Shown: in pieces, positions 26,101 through 34,255 of the stretch | Numbering within the stretch: the stretch's first letter is position 1 | How the letters are laid out: each line of letters begins with the position of its first letter | NCBI GenBank assembly: GCA_050031985.1 | Contig: JBNAIG010000035.1 | Coordinates: 124,001 to 188,000, forward strand | Length of the DNA stretch: 64,000 nucleotides | Direction: 5' to 3' | From: SZUA-368 sp028533045 | GTDB taxonomy: Bacteria > Spirochaetota > Spirochaetia > DSM-2461 | Notes under the pieces: generated by a model | Told to the model about the DNA's origin: nothing | Seen by the model: the letters and a program-made list of their open reading frames with translations, nothing else | Databases searched by the model: none | Translations under genes and position numbers: made by a program

Positions 26101-26913
26101 TTCGAAGATACGGTGCTGCTCTCCCGAGCTAAGTCGGGCATAAAGGGGAAGCACATTAAGCTGCCAGCGATTGTACCGGGTTTCGATTAACTCACAGCAC
26201 TCCACAATATCCTGCTCGGTGGGCATAAAGATGAGTACATCCCCTCCGGTGGTTTCAAGAAGAATCTCCTCTAGGGCATCGGCACCCGATTCGGCCAGGG
26301 ATTTCTCCGCCTCTTCTTCGGAAGGGGGCCGGTAACGGAGCTCCACCGGATAGGTTCTTCCCGATACTTCAATGATGGGGGCATTGTCAAAGGCTTCGGA
26401 AAATTTCTTCGTATCGATCGTAGCGGATGTGATAATGATTTTAAGATCCTTCCGCTTTTTTATGAGCAAGCGGAGTATCCCCAGAAGGAAGTCAATATTC
26501 AAACTTCTTTCATGGGCCTCATCCACAATGATACAATCATAGTGGCTTAGCAACTTGTCGCTCTGAGTTTCAGCCAGCAGAACCCCGTCGGTCATAAGTT
26601 TTACTTTTGTTTTGGGGCCGGTCTTTTCGTCAAATCGAATTTTGTAACCCACCAGACCACCCAGGTCGGAATGAAGCTCCTCGGCGATTCGTGATGCCAC
26701 CGATACGGCGGCTAAGCGTCTGGGCTGTGTACAGGCAATTTGCTTACCCTTCCCGCCCAATCCAGCCTCAAGACAGAACTTGGGTATTTGCGTTGTCTTA
26801 CCACTTCCCGTCTCTCCGGAAAGAACTATGACTTGATTATTCTGAATGAGGGAGACAATTTCCTTACGTTTTTCCGTAATGGGAAGATTTTGAGGATAGT
26901 GAATTTCTTTCAT
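23107..26913 (-). CDS. hrpA: DEAH-box ATP-dependent RNA helicase HrpA
   Basis: A 1268-residue cytoplasmic RNA helicase of full HrpA length (E. coli about 1300). Motif I is SGETGSGKTTQ near 35, motif II VDEAHERS near 128, motif III TSATID near 160 and motif VI QRKGRCGR near 330. The helicase-associated and OB-like regions and the long HrpA-specific C-terminal DUF3418 part follow. The start codon overlaps no stop but sits one base after the SH3 lipoprotein gene and lacks a ribosome binding site, so translation is probably coupled. It is the last gene of the sppA operon. The 119 bases that follow hold nothing recognisable apart from the promoter of the lyase gene. Confidence 0.95.
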   Translation of the reverse strand: MKEIHYPQNLPITEKRKEIVSLIQNNQVIVLSGETGSGKTTQIPKFCLEAGLGGKGKQIACTQPRRLAAVSVASRIAEELHSDLGGLVGYKIRFDEKTGPKTKVKLMTDGVLLAETQSDKLLSHYDCIIVDEAHERSLNIDFLLGILRLLIKKRKDLKIIITSATIDTKKFSEAFDNAPIIEVSGRTYPVELRYRPPSEEEAEKSLAESGADALEEILLETTGGDVLIFMPTEQDIVECCELIETRYNRWQLNVLPLYARLSSGEQHRIFEASTRRKIVVSTNVAETSLTIPGIVYVIDTGVARIARYTPSTGTFGLPVESVSRSSADQRKGRCGRIQEGICIRLYSEEDYNGRTLYTPPEVLRTNLAEVILRMLSLKIYDIENFPFVDPPQSAGIRDGYKTLEELRAIREVDNRERKNNPKVPKKIKLLTKEGYRMAQLPMDPRLAKMILQAGREGCVDEALVLAGALSIHDPRERPSEKAGSADQKHARFRHEDSDFITFLNLWKGWLAIGEGQMKLGALKKYCKENYLSFKRMREWRDLYRQFRSILKEDKAFTDNQFAPFKGNEEALYSGIHKAVLSGFLSHISHKKDKNIYEATRKRETMIFPGSGLFGNGGEWLVSAEMVRTNRLYMRVNAKVEAKWISQIGAHLVKKKYITPWWEDRKGEVLCKEEEKIFGFLLNKDKTVPYGQYMPREAAEMFIREGLCGDASLKDREPDFLKANRKLVKDLSTMEDKLRRKDLIKDGPLLEDFYTQVINRLSGSLDKPMVIYDVRQLNRLITLTGDKELYLKEEDLLASDSYEYNAQNYPDYFVQDDRQYRFEYKYNPGEADDGVTLRIPKSRLGELDKSAISPTVPGRNRELVTALLKGLAKEKRKQLIPINAHVEEILKELDPHSSSPVSDQIIPIIYKKWQLVIHQTDWNEEKIPEYLKVRFALEDKRGKIIKAARDKSILYEKFEEPQVPEKNLKKVKSDWERHALKDWKGLNLPESIKEKSRGQRVTLFPVLKKAGKDVDIRLERDRDEARRIHREGTATLFRRYYFKEEKNFRKSLALKESFPREVMYLGGADQLEDQLWERVFLDLFGVDNCRKEEQFNKLREQQAGNIFDRGESYGENLNRVLFVYSQCRQMLMKSRSREKKGREQFLADREADLNLLMPDNFLLVYEAEHWSDLVRYIKTLYQRIERGMNDPLTDSKRNDEWHSYFDIYEKMMADLSPHATKAKRDVLDELFWLLQEYRVALFGGGVVKTARKVSPKKLDEKISEARSLV

Positions 26914-26914
26914 T

Positions 26915-27343
26915 TTACTCTTTTACCCTGTCCGCTTCCCGACTGGCTGTCTCGGCTTGTTCCAGGTTTTCAAATTTCTTAACCGAACCGCTGCCAATCC
27001 AACCTTCCATGGTCTCACCTTTTACTCTATACCAGAGTTGTGAACCGTCATTTTCCAGTTCAGAAGAGATAATCTCCAAAACGGCCCCCTTCCTGAGAGT
27101 GGCCTTTACGGTACTGTTTTTATCTTTCTCTTCGGTGACCTTTACATAGGACTCAATAACAACAGCCCAGCTCTTTTCGTTGGAAAGAATAGGGGTGGGA
27201 GGAAGAATAATCTCTTTTTCCGGGGCAAGTTCTTTCTCGCATCCGCCCAAAATTATAACGAGAAAGAGGAATCCAATAGAGACAGCGCGTCTATAAGGGA
27301 TATTTTCTTTTACAATAATATTTTGTCTATCTTTAAGTTTCAT
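26915..27343 (-). CDS. SH3-domain lipoprotein
   Basis: The 142-residue precursor has a longer than usual positively charged N-terminus, a hydrophobic stretch (about 20-34) and lipobox IILGGC. The mature part contains one bacterial SH3-like domain (about 65-125: VKATLRKGAVLEI, LWYRVKGETMEGWI) of the type that binds cell-wall peptides. Its ATG lies inside the last codons of uvrB (11-base overlap). It has no obvious link with the DNA- and RNA-processing neighbours; its place fits the protease genes at the head of the operon better. Confidence 0.75.
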   Translation of the reverse strand: MKLKDRQNIIVKENIPYRRAVSIGFLFLVIILGGCEKELAPEKEIILPPTPILSNEKSWAVVIESYVKVTEEKDKNSTVKATLRKGAVLEIISSELENDGSQLWYRVKGETMEGWIGSGSVKKFENLEQAETASREADRVKE

Positions 27344-29330
27344 TCGACAATCCTTTCAATTTATCAATCTCATCCCGCAGGAGGGCGGCTTCTTCAAACT
27401 CAAGATTCTTGGCCTTCTCAAGCATCTCCTTCTCCAGGGCCCTAATCAGCTTTTTCTTCTGTGCCGGGTCAAGAAGGTTAGTCTGATCCTTCATAGCATC
27501 AATATTAAGCTGCTGAGCCTTCTGTTTTTCATCGGCCTTACGGGAAATAATATCGTGTATTTCCTTCTTGATAGTCTGGGGAGTTATACCATGTTCCCTG
27601 TTATACTCCATCTGAAGGGCTCTTCTTCGGGAAGTCTCCTTCAGGGCCGACTCCATGGCAGGAGAGTGCTTGTCCGCATACATGATTACCTTACCGTTCT
27701 CATTACGGGCTGTACGACCTATAATCTGGATAAGCGACCGTTCGGATCTGAGAAAGCCGATTTTATCGGCATCCATAATGGCTGTAAGGGAAACCTCGGG
27801 CAAGTCAATCCCTTCCCTAAGAAGATTGATCCCTACCAACACATCGTAATCCCCCTTACGGAGGTCCCGAAGCAATTCCACCCGCTCGATGGTCTCAATT
27901 TCCGAATGGAGATAGCGGGTATTGATTCCCAAGCTTAGCATGTAGTCGGTAAGCTCCTCGGCCATGCGCTTGGTGAGCGTTGTAATAAGGACTCGCTCAT
28001 TCAGCTCAATGCGCTTGTTAATCTCACCATAAAGGTCTTCCATCTGACCGTCCGTAGGCCGCACTTCAACAATAGGATCAAGAAGTCCGGTGGGCCGGAT
28101 AATCTGTTCAACCGTATTCTGTGACTCCTTCTGCTCTCTTTCCCCGGGGGTAGCCGATACATAAACACGCTGGCTTAGCACCTTGTCAAATTCGTCTGCC
28201 GTAAGAGGACGGTTATCCAGGGCGGAGGGAAGACGGAATCCAAAGTTAACCAGGTTGTTCTTACGGGACCGGTCCCCCTCATACATGGCTCCCACCTGGG
28301 GGAGAGTCACATGGGACTCATCTATAAAAGTAAGGAAGCGGTTGGGAAAATAGTCCAATAAAACAGAAGGACGGTCTCCCGCTTCACGACCTGTCAAATG
28401 GCGGGCGTAGTTTTCGATGCCCGAACAATACCCCATCTCCTCGAGCATCTCCAGATCATATTCGGTCCTGGTTTTGAGCCTTTGGGCTTCCACAATTTTC
28501 TGGCGATTTTCCAAAGACTCCAACTGTTCCTTAAGTTCAACCCGGATATTTTCCAGTGCCTTGGGTATGTTTGTCTCGGGGACAACAAAGTGCTTGGCCG
28601 GGTAGAGAGTATAATCGGTGAGCTCTTCAATGATAGTACCGTTAAGGGTATCGGTCAGGCCGATTCTCGTAATTTCATCCCATTCGGTCTCAATCCGAAT
28701 GCTGTTATTCTTGAAGTTGGGCGGATAGATTTCCAGCATCTCTCCCCTTCTCCTAAAACAACCGGGTCCGGGGGTCATATCGTTTCTTTCGTACTGCATG
28801 GCCACAAGCTGGCGGATAATTTTGTCAAAATTAAGAGGGTCATCCTTCCTAAACTCAATAGTCATGGTCCCGTACGATTCGGGGTCACCCAAACCGTAAA
28901 TACAGGAAACGGTAGAAACTATGATAACATCCTTCCGGCTTAAAAGATTGGTGGTAGCCGAAAGCCGAAGCCGCTCAATCTCCTTGTTGATGGAAGCGTC
29001 CTTTTCTATATAAAGGTCCCGGGAGGGCACGTAGGCCTCGGGCTGGTAGTAATCGTAATAGGAAACAAAGTACTCCACCGCATTATCGGGAAAGAAATCA
29101 CAGAATTCCCGGTAAAGCTGGGCTGCCAGTGTTTTATTGTGGGAGATAATAAGGGTGGGCAGATTCACCTGCTCAATCACCTTGGCCATGGTATAGGTCT
29201 TACCCGAACCGGTCACACCCAGGAGCACCTGACGCTCCAGTTTATCATTTATCCCCCGGGACAAGCCCTCTATAGCCTGTCCCTGATCGCCCCCGGGGGC
29301 ATAGGGAGAATGGACTTTGAATTTTGCCAT
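27333..29330 (-). CDS. uvrB: Excinuclease ABC subunit B
   Basis: A 665-residue nucleotide excision repair helicase that loads onto damaged DNA from UvrA and recruits UvrC. Walker A GVTGSGKT near 38, the beta-hairpin region YYDYYQPEAY near 92, helicase motif VI QIIGRTARN near 540 and the C-terminal UvrB/UvrC coiled-coil domain (EKEMLEKAKNLEFEEAALLRD) are all present. The length is normal. AGGT lies before an ATG that overlaps the htrA stop region; the gene sits in the sppA-htrA-uvrB operon. Confidence 0.97.
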   Translation of the reverse strand: MAKFKVHSPYAPGGDQGQAIEGLSRGINDKLERQVLLGVTGSGKTYTMAKVIEQVNLPTLIISHNKTLAAQLYREFCDFFPDNAVEYFVSYYDYYQPEAYVPSRDLYIEKDASINKEIERLRLSATTNLLSRKDVIIVSTVSCIYGLGDPESYGTMTIEFRKDDPLNFDKIIRQLVAMQYERNDMTPGPGCFRRRGEMLEIYPPNFKNNSIRIETEWDEITRIGLTDTLNGTIIEELTDYTLYPAKHFVVPETNIPKALENIRVELKEQLESLENRQKIVEAQRLKTRTEYDLEMLEEMGYCSGIENYARHLTGREAGDRPSVLLDYFPNRFLTFIDESHVTLPQVGAMYEGDRSRKNNLVNFGFRLPSALDNRPLTADEFDKVLSQRVYVSATPGEREQKESQNTVEQIIRPTGLLDPIVEVRPTDGQMEDLYGEINKRIELNERVLITTLTKRMAEELTDYMLSLGINTRYLHSEIETIERVELLRDLRKGDYDVLVGINLLREGIDLPEVSLTAIMDADKIGFLRSERSLIQIIGRTARNENGKVIMYADKHSPAMESALKETSRRRALQMEYNREHGITPQTIKKEIHDIISRKADEKQKAQQLNIDAMKDQTNLLDPAQKKKLIRALEKEMLEKAKNLEFEEAALLRDEIDKLKGLSNET

Positions 29331-30521
29331 TTATAACCTACCTTCCGGTCTTTCGGTCAGGGTCAACTCCAGCTCATAGGTCTTTCTTCCCCTGACAATC
29401 ATCAACGTTACCCTATCCCCCGGCCGAGTCTCCTCCAGGGCGCTGTAAAAGTCACTGTAGCCGGTGATTTTTTTTCCGTCAATGCCTACGATGATATCTC
29501 CCCCCAGATAGATGATGGTGGAAGCGTTGATTCGTACCGCCTTAGACCGTGAACCTCCTCTCAATCCCGCCTTATCCGCAGGAGAGCCGGAGGTGACAGA
29601 AGAAACCAGGATACCTTCCGAAACTGGTAAATCCCCGTAACGGACCAGGTTGGGAAAAAGCTGAATGGGATCTATATCGATCCAGCCTCTCTGCACACGT
29701 CCATACTCAATCAAATCAGGCACAACTCTTTTGGCCGTATCCACGGGAACGGAGAAACCAATCCCAACGGATCCGCCGGAAGGGGAATAGATCATGGTGG
29801 TAATCCCAATCATCTCTCCCCGGGTATTGAGAAGGGGACCTCCCGAATTCCCCGGGTTGATAGAGGCGTCGGTCTGGATCATATCCCGAATAATCAGATT
29901 GTCATCATTCTTGATGGGCCTTCCCGGGGCAGAAACGATACCGGTACTCATGGTTCGTTCCAAACCGTAGGGATTCCCAATGGCCAACACCTTCTGCCCC
30001 ACCTTCAAATGGGAGGAACTCCCAAAGGGAATTACCGTTAATGGTTTGCCCTTGGGATCAAACTTGATAATGGAGAGATCATTTTCCAGGTCCGTCCCGA
30101 TGACTTTGCCCTCATACTGACTCCCGTCGGCCAGGTTCACATAAACCTTCTGAGCCCCTTCAACCACATGATAATTAGTAAGAACATAGCCCTCTTCATC
30201 AATGATCGAACCGGAGCCGCTGGCTCCTTCCTGAGGTACGGCTTCCAGAAAAAAATTATAAGACAAAACGGTGGTATTAATGTTTACAACACCCTCATTG
30301 AACTGTTCATAAATAGCAATGTTAATTTGCTCTTCCGGGGTATAGCTGCCTTGATAGTTATTCTGAACAGGGAGGCTATACTGATTTACCGAAACTCCCG
30401 CATCTAAAGGGGAATCCTCTTTTTCACTCATAACGTGGCTTAGCAGGAAGGTTGTAGCCGAACTTAAAACCAATACAAAGAGAGACGCCAGAATAAGCTG
30501 GCTTTTACTGTATAACTTCAT
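29331..30521 (-). CDS. HtrA/DegP-type serine protease with PDZ domain
   Basis: A membrane-anchored periplasmic protease of 396 residues, expected to degrade misfolded envelope proteins. It has one N-terminal transmembrane or signal segment (about 8-27), then a trypsin-like domain with His in TNYHVVEG, Asp in ENDLSIIKF and Ser in NPGNSGGPLL, and a single C-terminal PDZ domain (about 290-385). ATG 30519-30521 is chosen because GGAG lies a few bases upstream; a frame five codons longer starts with no such site. It overlaps the sppA end by 17 bases. Confidence 0.92.
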   Translation of the reverse strand: MKLYSKSQLILASLFVLVLSSATTFLLSHVMSEKEDSPLDAGVSVNQYSLPVQNNYQGSYTPEEQINIAIYEQFNEGVVNINTTVLSYNFFLEAVPQEGASGSGSIIDEEGYVLTNYHVVEGAQKVYVNLADGSQYEGKVIGTDLENDLSIIKFDPKGKPLTVIPFGSSSHLKVGQKVLAIGNPYGLERTMSTGIVSAPGRPIKNDDNLIIRDMIQTDASINPGNSGGPLLNTRGEMIGITTMIYSPSGGSVGIGFSVPVDTAKRVVPDLIEYGRVQRGWIDIDPIQLFPNLVRYGDLPVSEGILVSSVTSGSPADKAGLRGGSRSKAVRINASTIIYLGGDIIVGIDGKKITGYSDFYSALEETRPGDRVTLMIVRGRKTYELELTLTERPEGRL

Positions 30522-32316
30522 ACCCACTCCAGGCATTTATCTGTCTGGGATCCCCAAAGGGATTCTCTTCGGGAAAAAGAAGAGGTGCTATTTCATTCTG
30601 GACCAAAGGAGGCAAAGAAAGAAGGGAACTTATTCGGGGAATAAGGTTAAAACTGGCTCCGTAGCTACTCAATTGATTATCATCATATTGTACCAGCTGG
30701 TAACTCCCTCCCAAGTCGGACTCTTCCGCCGCATATTGAATAAGCTCTTCAAGGGTACCTATGGTATCGACTAACCCATTATCCAGAGCCTGACGTCCCG
30801 TCCAAACCCGACCTTCCGCCACTTTACGTACATCAGCCAGGGGAATATTCCGATTGGTGGCAACAAGGTTTAGAAACTGCCGATAAATCTGATCCACACC
30901 GGACTGAAGCATTTTATTGGTTTCGGAAGATACGTCACGGCCCATGTTATATGAACCCGCCACAGCTGTGGTGCCATAACCATCTACCGTTACTCCAAGC
31001 TTGTCTTTAAGAAGATCTTCCATGGTAAAAAAGAAACTGAATACCCCAATGGAACCGGTCAAGGAAGTTTCGGAGGCCCATATTTCATCGGCCTCACAGG
31101 CAATCCAATAGCCGCCGCTGGCAGCCATATTTCCTATGGAGGCGTAAACGGGGATACCGTAATCCTGAAAACGCTCCAACTTACGGCGAATCATTTCCGC
31201 ACCGGCGGCGCTGCCTCCGGGAGAGTTAATCCGTAGAACAAGAGCTACCACATCGGGATCATTCAGAATCTCGTCAAGGATTAATTCAGCTTGAAAACTC
31301 CCAATACGGGACCAGTCTCCCTCACCATAAAGGATCTCTCCGGAGAGAGTGAGAAGGGCTATTTTAGGCTCCCCGGAAAGGGCCGGAAGCGAACCGGCTT
31401 CACGGGCCATATAATCGAGCCAATATGTCTGACTAAAGCCGACACCCGAATCATCCAGGCCGAATCGGCTTATCATCTCCCGATTATAATCATCATAGGT
31501 CATAATAGAATCGATCAGCCCCTTGTCCATGGCCAATTGAGCTGGCGAAAGTTTCGTACTCTGTAAAAGACTTCCGTAATTATTACTGTAATGTTCCAAA
31601 GTCTCCCTGGGGATGCCGCAATTATGGGCGGTAAGACTCAACCACCCGCCCCACAAATCATCCATCCAGAAACTCATAGCGTTTCGTTCGCTCGTAGTCA
31701 TTGAGTCATGAAGATAGGGTGCCACAAAATCCTTGTTTTCTCCGGCCCTGTAGATATGTGCCGTTATCCCCCAATCATCCAGCCCCTCTTTCATATAGGC
31801 CCGGTAGGAACCGTAGCCTTGAAGAAAGACTTCCCCCATGGGATCCAAAACGACTTCATTGGCCAGAGAGGCAAGGGAAAGAGCGCTCTGACTCAAGTAG
31901 GGAGCAAAACAATAGAGCGGTTTACCGGAAAGTTTATACTCTTCCATGGATTGGGACAGCTCGGAAATATTGGCCGTTCCCCCGCCCCAGAAACCGGAAA
32001 GATCAAGTAATACAGCACTTATACGCTCATCGTAAGCGGCTTGTGCCAAACACCACTTTAAATCACTTAATAGGGATTCCTCCGGAGGCTCTCCCAGGTA
32101 AGCGTCCATCTCCCTCTCAAAAGGAGCTTTACTGTACTCATCCACCACACGGCCTTGGGGGGCCAGAACAAGGACTTCGCCCTCTCTTACCTTGGGAGAA
32201 GGATTGTAAAACATTGCTACGATGAAAATTACAAGAATTACCCAAAAAATAAGACCTGTGATAATTTTCTTGATAAGACCAAAGAGGGAAAAGACTTTTC
32301 TGAAAAACTTAAACAT
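30505..32316 (-). CDS. sppA: Signal peptide peptidase SppA, 67-kDa type
   Basis: This 603-residue membrane protease clears cleaved signal peptides. One N-terminal transmembrane helix (about 15-38) is followed by two S49 domains. The general-base lysine is in RAGENKD in the first domain, and the nucleophile serine is in NMAASGGYW in the second. This is the double-domain E. coli form, not the short archaeal/Bacillus form. ATG 32314-32316 has GGAG four bases upstream; an ATG six codons earlier with AAGGAT is an equal alternative. It heads the sppA-htrA-uvrB-SH3-hrpA operon. Confidence 0.93.
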   Translation of the reverse strand: MFKFFRKVFSLFGLIKKIITGLIFWVILVIFIVAMFYNPSPKVREGEVLVLAPQGRVVDEYSKAPFEREMDAYLGEPPEESLLSDLKWCLAQAAYDERISAVLLDLSGFWGGGTANISELSQSMEEYKLSGKPLYCFAPYLSQSALSLASLANEVVLDPMGEVFLQGYGSYRAYMKEGLDDWGITAHIYRAGENKDFVAPYLHDSMTTSERNAMSFWMDDLWGGWLSLTAHNCGIPRETLEHYSNNYGSLLQSTKLSPAQLAMDKGLIDSIMTYDDYNREMISRFGLDDSGVGFSQTYWLDYMAREAGSLPALSGEPKIALLTLSGEILYGEGDWSRIGSFQAELILDEILNDPDVVALVLRINSPGGSAAGAEMIRRKLERFQDYGIPVYASIGNMAASGGYWIACEADEIWASETSLTGSIGVFSFFFTMEDLLKDKLGVTVDGYGTTAVAGSYNMGRDVSSETNKMLQSGVDQIYRQFLNLVATNRNIPLADVRKVAEGRVWTGRQALDNGLVDTIGTLEELIQYAAEESDLGGSYQLVQYDDNQLSSYGASFNLIPRISSLLSLPPLVQNEIAPLLFPEENPFGDPRQINAWSGYEVIQ

Positions 32317-32414
32317 GCTACTCCACGATACCATATATCCTTCTAAACAGACAGGCCTAATCATCTTATAGACAGGTCGTCTCAAATAAAAATGGTGTAT
32401 CAAATCAAATTCTA

Positions 32415-32443
32415 AGGACAAGATTTAGCTTTTATTCTATAAT
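32415..32443 (+). promoter_or_regulatory. Sigma-70 promoter of the PilZ-pab operon
   Basis: AGGACA (32415-32420), 17-base spacer, TATAAT (32438-32443). The start codon is 43 bases further on with its own GGAGAA site, so this is a normal leadered message. The sppA operon is read in the opposite direction from this 170-base gap. Confidence 0.6.
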
Positions 32444-32486
32444 AACCATAATCTGGAAATCACATTATTTCAACGGAGAAGCCCTT

Positions 32487-33665
32487 ATGCCTTACAAACC
32501 TAGAATCATTATTCTACTTTGTCTGATTTATCTTTTATCTCCTCCTGCCCTCCTTCTTTTCTCCGCCTATAACGGGCAGGGTCCTCTGACCAGCCCGGGC
32601 CTTATTTTAGAAAGTCTTTCTCTAACTAACCTGGTAACTCTTGGTCTCTGTGCGTTTATCTCCCTCTGCCTTTTTAGTGTAAGGAAATGGGGTTGGTGGG
32701 GATTCCTCTTTTCCTCAGTCTACCTTATTGCTTCCCATATCAAAGGCTATCTTAGCGATTCTTCACATACCCCCATTACGTTGCTCCTCTATATTCTCTT
32801 TATGAGCGGAGCTGCGGCTCTTCTCTTTCGAAAAGAACTCATTGCTCCCTATTTCAATCCCCGTTTGCGGTGGTGGGAAGCGGAAAAACGCTACGAGTTG
32901 AATTTTCAATGCCAGATCAAAGATGACGATAACAGCTTCATATTACCTATTTCCGACATATCCCGGGGAGGTTGCTTCCTGGCTACGAAAAGAGAAGTGC
33001 CCCTGGGAAAGATTTATACCCTTGAAATCAGTATTAATAACCTCTACCTCACCCTTAAAGGAGAAGTGGTACGCGGTTCTCACTCCCCCGTTCAAGGATG
33101 GGGAATTCTTTTTAGGGAGGTAAGCCTTATAGAAGGACGGGGCCTTAAGGAATTGATTGAGTTACTGAAGTATTACCACGGAGACATTAACGCGTCCCAA
33201 AACAAAAGAAAGCACAAACGCTATACCAATCCTTTTTACATCTATATTGACGGACCGGCTGTAAAAGGGGAAGGCAGAATTCATGGCCATCTGGAGAACA
33301 TCTCCAAAACCGGTTTCTGCGTTGTCCTAGAAGACGGTGAAAGACTTACGAAAAAGAGAGAGTTGACTCTGGAGCTTCCCCACATCCTCTCATTACAGAA
33401 AAATTCTGGAATTGAGCGCCCCTTACCGGCACAAATTGTCTGGTCAAGACTGGGAAAGCCATCCTGTAGTCTGGGAGCTGAATTTACGCCTATCCCCAAA
33501 GAGGATAGAAGAAGGATTGATCGTATTGTTCATGACTTTAAAAAGATGGGCGGAAATGACCGCAGCCGCAGCCTTCCCAATGGGGGGGATAGCAAACTCA
33601 TCGACGCCTCCATTCCTCTTACTCCTCTGGGAAAGGTACAATCACTCTTTTCTAAAGCAAACTAA
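32487..33665 (+). CDS. Membrane protein with tandem PilZ domains
   Basis: The 392-residue product has four to five hydrophobic segments in residues 1-125, then two PilZ-type domains (about 140-230 and 240-360). PilZ domains bind cyclic di-GMP through RxxxR and (D/N)xSxxG. The second domain has both (RKHKR and NISKTG). The first has DISRGG but only part of the arginine motif, so it may be structural. It is probably a membrane c-di-GMP effector of unknown output. It lies 5 bases before pabA in an otherwise metabolic operon. A diguanylate cyclase is encoded at 53968. Confidence 0.78.
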   Translation: MPYKPRIIILLCLIYLLSPPALLLFSAYNGQGPLTSPGLILESLSLTNLVTLGLCAFISLCLFSVRKWGWWGFLFSSVYLIASHIKGYLSDSSHTPITLLLYILFMSGAAALLFRKELIAPYFNPRLRWWEAEKRYELNFQCQIKDDDNSFILPISDISRGGCFLATKREVPLGKIYTLEISINNLYLTLKGEVVRGSHSPVQGWGILFREVSLIEGRGLKELIELLKYYHGDINASQNKRKHKRYTNPFYIYIDGPAVKGEGRIHGHLENISKTGFCVVLEDGERLTKKRELTLELPHILSLQKNSGIERPLPAQIVWSRLGKPSCSLGAEFTPIPKEDRRRIDRIVHDFKKMGGNDRSRSLPNGGDSKLIDASIPLTPLGKVQSLFSKAN

Positions 33666-33670
33666 TTTAA

Positions 33671-34255
33671 ATGAAAAAACTACTTCTCCTTGATAATTAC
33701 GACTCCTTCACCCATAACCTCCTTCATCTATTACAAATGGTTCGACCGGACTATAAAATAGTGATAATGAGAAATCGGGATAAGAATATTTACCGAGAAA
33801 AATGGGACGGAATCATTGTCTCTCCCGGACCGGGCACACCGGAGGAAACAGGGCTTTTAAATGACTTTTTTGAAACGGTTATAATAAAGGAAGAGATTCC
33901 CTACCTGGGCATATGTTTGGGCATGCAGTTTCTTGCCTATTTTTATGGTGTGACTGTCGATCGTACCCAACCCTATCATGGCAGGACCGTAAATATCGAA
34001 CACGATAACAAGGCCCTTTTTTCCGATCTTCCCAATCCCTACAAGGTTATGAGGTATAATTCCCTTGGTGTTAAGAAGGATGATCTTATGGGATCTCCCC
34101 TGGAAGTCCTGGCCCTGGAAGAAGACAAGAATGACGTGATGGCCCTCAAGCATAGGACCCTCCCTTTCCTGGGTGTACAGTTTCACCCGGAAAGTTTTCT
34201 TACGGAACAGGCCGATAGGCTGATTAATAATTTCTTTGAGGCCTATCTTGATTAA
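33671..34255 (+). CDS. pabA: Aminodeoxychorismate synthase glutaminase component
   Basis: This 194-residue class I glutamine amidotransferase delivers ammonia to PabB for 4-amino-4-deoxychorismate synthesis in folate biosynthesis. Catalytic Cys is in GICLGMQ (about 80) and His-Glu in FHPES (about 172). PabA and TrpG are alike in sequence; the pab assignment rests on the following pabB and pabC genes. No strong ribosome binding site is seen, so coupling to the PilZ gene is likely. Confidence 0.92.
   Translation: MKKLLLLDNYDSFTHNLLHLLQMVRPDYKIVIMRNRDKNIYREKWDGIIVSPGPGTPEETGLLNDFFETVIIKEEIPYLGICLGMQFLAYFYGVTVDRTQPYHGRTVNIEHDNKALFSDLPNPYKVMRYNSLGVKKDDLMGSPLEVLALEEDKNDVMALKHRTLPFLGVQFHPESFLTEQADRLINNFFEAYLD

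Noticed and set aside
34236..34247. TTG four codons upstream as pabB start
   Set aside because: It has no ribosome binding site, whereas the TTG at 34248 lies six bases after GAGG.
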